Shown here: positions 28,026 through 29,662 of the stretch, one piece after another
Layout of the letters: each line of letters begins with the position of its first letter
How positions within the stretch are numbered: the stretch's first letter is position 1
Virus record (IMG/VR): IMGVR_UViG_3300043099_000429
Span: 1-29,662 of that record
Source: a virus
Length of the DNA stretch: 29,662 nt
Direction: 5' to 3' (one strand)
Made by a program: the position numbers and the translations under genes
The notes under the pieces: model-generated
What the model saw: the letters and a program-made list of their open reading frames with translations, nothing else
Databases searched by the model: none
Told to the model about the DNA's origin: nothing

Positions 28026-28108
28026 TCTTCCTTAGCTCAGTGTTAGAGCGCGCCAACCATATGAAAACTCTGGCGAGGTCACATGTTAAACTCATGTAGG
28101 AAGAACCA
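28026..28108 (+). tRNA. Atypical tRNA-like element, copy 2 (15-nt anticodon loop)
   Basis: Same design as the element at 27035: acceptor TCTTCCT/AGGAAGA, CCA, D loop AGTGTTA, T loop TTAAACT. The anticodon stem is CGCCA/TGGCG and the T stem ACATG/CATGT, both changed from copy 1 with pairing kept, which is strong evidence for a conserved RNA fold. The anticodon loop is ACCATATGAAAACTC, alignable with copy 1 if GAAA is an insertion. Confidence 0.7.
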
Positions 28109-28214
28109 TAATTCCGATGCTCAGTTTGCCAGTCGTGACGGCAAGCGACCTAGGGATGAGATTGCCAGACAGATTAACTGGATAGAGAATGTTACTGGTG
28201 ACATACATTCTTGA
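28083..28214 (+). CDS. Possible small protein starting in the T arm (43 aa)
   Basis: ATG 28083 lies in the T stem of the second tRNA-like element, with GAGG of the variable loop acting as a possible ribosome binding site. After the tRNA the frame reads SDAQFASRDGKRPRDEIARQ then INWIENVTGDIHS, which looks like plausible coding sequence. It may instead be the remnant of a longer gene. The rest of this intergenic stretch to 28303 holds a terminator and nothing else I can support. Confidence 0.25.
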   Translation: MLNSCRKNHNSDAQFASRDGKRPRDEIARQINWIENVTGDIHS

Positions 28215-28234
28215 CAGTAAGGCACTCGCGGTTT

Positions 28235-28260
28235 GCCGATGCGTTATTCGGCTATTTTTA
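28235..28260 (+). terminator. Intrinsic terminator
   Basis: Five-bp stem GCCGA/TCGGC with an eight-base loop, followed by TATTTTTA. Short stem but a good U-tract; it separates the tRNA-like region from the gene at 28304. Confidence 0.6.
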
Positions 28261-28303
28261 ATGCAACATATAGAAGCTAAACTTTTGATAAAGGAGTATA
28301 ACA

Positions 28304-28450
28304 ATGCCTAATCAATATGTGGGAAAGTCAGCCTCTGGGAGGAATATGTTGTTTGTAGCAAACCTGCGTTACCCGTTTTACCCAGGCGACGGGTGCCGTA
28401 GGTGCCAATTGAACTTACTGGTAGTTTTTGCTTTTGGAGTTTATTCTTAA
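28304..28450 (+). CDS. Hypothetical protein (48 aa)
   Basis: AAGGAG lies seven bases before ATG 28304, just after a terminator. The product MPNQYVGKSASGRNMLFVAN continues to PGDGCRRC and ends in a hydrophobic stretch (LNLLVVFAFGVYS). The Cys pair and hydrophobic end may form a small membrane-linked fold. No family recognised. Confidence 0.5.
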   Translation: MPNQYVGKSASGRNMLFVANLRYPFYPGDGCRRCQLNLLVVFAFGVYS

Positions 28451-28492
28451 CAGCAAACTGTTTAGAATACATTTCAACCAAGGAGAGTAAAG

Positions 28493-28708
28493 ATGAAGAT
28501 GCAAAGAGTTTTCAAGCTGAATACCCTGCAATTTCTGATCTGTTTGGAACAAGCGGGCACATTCAAGGTATGCGACACGAATGTCATCATGCTGGAGATC
28601 CTGCAGGAGATGGGTTATGTTTCCTTTAAGGGCAAACCTGCAGGTCTCATCGCAGTGCTCACCAGAAAAGGCCGAAAGGCTATTGACGAAGCACTAGCAA
28701 CACTTTAA
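28493..28708 (+). CDS. Winged-helix-like small protein (71 aa)
   Basis: AAGGAG precedes ATG 28493. LNTLQFLICLEQAGTFKVCD, IMLEILQEMGYVSF and LIAVLTRKGRKAIDEAL follow the helix, recognition helix and T-x-KG wing pattern of MarR/PadR-like winged helices, similar to the protein at 19724. It is an isolated gene bounded by non-coding stretches, as expected for a regulator, but its target is unknown. Confidence 0.6.
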   Translation: MKMQRVFKLNTLQFLICLEQAGTFKVCDTNVIMLEILQEMGYVSFKGKPAGLIAVLTRKGRKAIDEALATL

Positions 28709-28715
28709 GGTTCTC

Positions 28716-28737
28716 GCTGACCCACATCAGCTTGTTT
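28716..28737 (+). terminator. Short terminator-like hairpin
   Basis: GCTGA/TCAGC stem with a six-base loop followed by TTGTTT, directly after the winged-helix gene. Weak alone; it is followed by a larger hairpin. Confidence 0.4.
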
Positions 28738-28741
28738 CCGT

Positions 28742-28795
28742 GCGCAGTCGAGCGGCCTTGGACCCACACCAATGTCCAATCGACTGCGCTAAAAA
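28742..28795 (+). terminator. Large two-tier terminator hairpin
   Basis: Perfect ten-bp stem GCGCAGTCGA/TCGACTGCGC encloses a second stem TTGGAC/GTCCAA with loop CCACACCAAT; GCGGCC bulges on the 5' side only. A TAAAAATTT tail follows. The size and the one-sided bulge suggest more than simple termination, such as RNase processing or protein binding. Confidence 0.65.
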
Positions 28796-28805
28796 TTTCT
28801 CGCGA

Positions 28806-28829
28806 GTCCCGACGGGTTAATATCGGGAT
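28806..28829 (+). promoter_or_regulatory. Hairpin upstream of the gene at 28857
   Basis: TCCCGA/TCGGGA, six pairs (plus one wobble) with a ten-base loop, followed by ACCTTATTTC. It could be another terminator or the 5' leader of the next message. Confidence 0.4.
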
Positions 28830-28856
28830 ACCTTATTTCAACAGAAGGAGAGTAGC

Positions 28857-29063
28857 ATGAGCAGAAGAGTAATAATCGTAGTTAGACAACTGAAGGGCCA
28901 TGCGCCTGTAGCTTTCTTTGTCAAGGAAGCTGAAGTAGAGCGTAGCGTAGTGGCTACAGACGACTTCTTGGAGATCGAGGCTGATAAGGTTATCGAGGAC
29001 TTCAAGGAGGCGTTTGTAGAGTTCGAGAACGCTACTTTCTACAAGTACATCCTGGACCTCTGA
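28857..29063 (+). CDS. Hypothetical acidic protein (68 aa)
   Basis: GGAGAG lies seven bases before ATG 28857. The product starts with a strand (RRVIIVVRQLKGHAPVAFFV) and continues as an acidic helix (DKVIEDFKEAFVEFENATFY). No family recognised. Confidence 0.65.
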   Translation: MSRRVIIVVRQLKGHAPVAFFVKEAEVERSVVATDDFLEIEADKVIEDFKEAFVEFENATFYKYILDL

Positions 29064-29064
29064 T

Positions 29065-29169
29065 ATGTACTACGAGGAGAAGATCATCAACGGAATCATC
29101 TGGTTCCGCACATCGCCCGATACGGAGTTCCGTACTCGGTTCAACAGCCTATACCAAGAGGAGAAGTAA
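29065..29169 (+). CDS. Small hypothetical protein (34 aa)
   Basis: ATG 29065 is one base after the previous stop; no strong ribosome binding site, so coupling is likely. MYYEEKIINGIIWFRTSPDT then FNSLYQEEK resembles short phage proteins with a strand-turn-strand fold. The next gene begins directly after its stop. Confidence 0.5.
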   Translation: MYYEEKIINGIIWFRTSPDTEFRTRFNSLYQEEK

Positions 29170-29662
29170 ATGATTAAAGTGGGAGATATTTGGAACAGGG
29201 AAGATGGAGGAAATCGTATCCTTGTTACAAAGATATATGAGAGCATGCCTAATAACGCCGATATAATTTTTCTGGACAGGGATATGCGTGACTGCTCCCT
29301 ATTCGCTATAATCGGCGGTGGGGATAAGTATGTGCTCTTCTCCCGCAGAGTGCTGCTAAAGCCGAAACGCGATGTCATCCTTCTTAAGGCCTTCGATGAC
29401 TCAATCGCGGCATGGCAGAGTCGTTGCTACGGCGACTTCACGAGAGGTATTGGGCACAAGGAATGCGCACTGTGCGATCTGTTTTTTCACAAAGGCTGCG
29501 TTGGCTGCCCTGTAAGTGAGAGCGCCAAGAATACACATTGTATTGGTTCTCCGTATGAGCTCTTTGCGGAGGAGTACCAAGCTTTGCAGAGACTGGCCAT
29601 CCTGAGAAAAGTCGCAGGTGAGGAAGTCAGCTTTCTGGTGGATTTGAAGGAAGAGTACTTGA
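29170..29662 (+). CDS. Cys-rich conserved phage protein, 5' part (164+ aa)
   Basis: AGAGGAGAA precedes ATG 29170, and the frame is still open at the window end. The N-terminal half begins IKVGDIWNREDGGNRILVTK; the C-terminal half carries CALCDLFFHKGCVGCPVS then HCIGSPYELF, a C-x(2)-C...C-x(2)-CP...C-x-G-x-PY pattern found in many phage proteins of unknown role and suited to a zinc or iron-sulphur site. The C-terminus is missing here. Confidence 0.65.
   Translation, partial: MIKVGDIWNREDGGNRILVTKIYESMPNNADIIFLDRDMRDCSLFAIIGGGDKYVLFSRRVLLKPKRDVILLKAFDDSIAAWQSRCYGDFTRGIGHKECALCDLFFHKGCVGCPVSESAKNTHCIGSPYELFAEEYQALQRLAILRKVAGEEVSFLVDLKEEYL

Noticed and set aside
28211-28240. Perfect TTGACA as a sigma-70 -35 box
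   Set aside because: No -10-like hexamer lies 16-18 bases downstream; a terminator hairpin occupies that place.
28402-28629. 75-codon plus-strand frame overlapping the winged-helix gene
   Set aside because: No ribosome binding site at its start, while the gene at 28493 has a clear AAGGAG and a coherent fold pattern.
1-29662. CRISPR arrays, insertion sequences or an integrase
   Set aside because: No regularly spaced repeats, no transposase or integrase motifs, and no terminal inverted repeats were seen.

Overview
The window is a stretch of a tailed double-stranded DNA bacteriophage genome, most likely a large virulent phage of a Gram-negative host. Every gene I can support lies on the plus strand. 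Genes are short and packed end to end, with stop/start overlaps (TAATG, ATGA, TGATG) at most junctions and Shine-Dalgarno motifs of the AAGGAG type. The recognisable proteins are phage replication and nucleotide-metabolism enzymes, homing endonucleases and tRNAs. No structural, packaging or lysis gene is visible. The host cannot be named from this sequence.

Layout. 1-1708: the 3' end of a T7-type family A DNA polymerase and a run of small genes, including an A1S_2505-family protein whose first 19 bases also occur as a direct repeat 226 bp upstream. 1728-3383: tRNA(CAU), a LAGLIDADG endonuclease, three small genes, tRNA-Leu(UAA) and tRNA-Arg(UCU). 3399-5143: small genes ending in a 5'-3' exonuclease. 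5144-5289: non-coding leader. 5290-8614: a five-gene cassette with a small membrane protein, a PRPP-synthetase homologue, a DUF1937 protein and a NAMPT homologue, closed by a UUCG hairpin. 8630-13353: GIY-YIG nuclease, membrane protein, T7-type primase-helicase, zinc-ribbon protein and class II (B12-dependent) ribonucleotide reductase. 13364-23661: about 30 mostly small genes including a DUF932-like protein, ATP-dependent DNA ligase, nucleotidyltransferase-fold protein, DHH phosphoesterase, HAD phosphatase and a NUMOD4/HNH endonuclease. 23662-24819: an apparently highly expressed three-repeat Ala/Lys-rich protein between two structured non-coding stretches, then a strong terminator. 24820-26951: small genes, many Cys-rich, ending in an HNH gene whose ribosome binding site abuts a long hairpin. 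26955-28108: tRNA-Thr(UGU) and two unusual tRNA-like elements flanking one gene. 28109-29662: small genes separated by terminators.

How it fits together. Polymerase, primase-helicase, exonuclease and ligase form a T7-like replication set. Exonuclease and RNR can recycle host DNA into deoxynucleotides. The PRPP-synthetase and NAMPT homologues match the two-gene composition of the phage NAD+ reconstitution pathway NARP1 (ADP-ribose to ADPR-pyrophosphate to NAD+), which counters NAD+-depleting defences such as Thoeris and SIR2 systems; the classical PRPP/NMN route is the alternative.

The two most interesting signals are (i) this cassette with its embedded DUF1937 (deoxyribosyltransferase-like) gene and leading small membrane protein, and (ii) the twin tRNA-like elements at 27035-27113 and 28026-28108. 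These have covarying stems, enlarged anticodon loops of 11 and 15 nt, and an apparent swap of the near-universal G19-C56 elbow pair to U19-A56.
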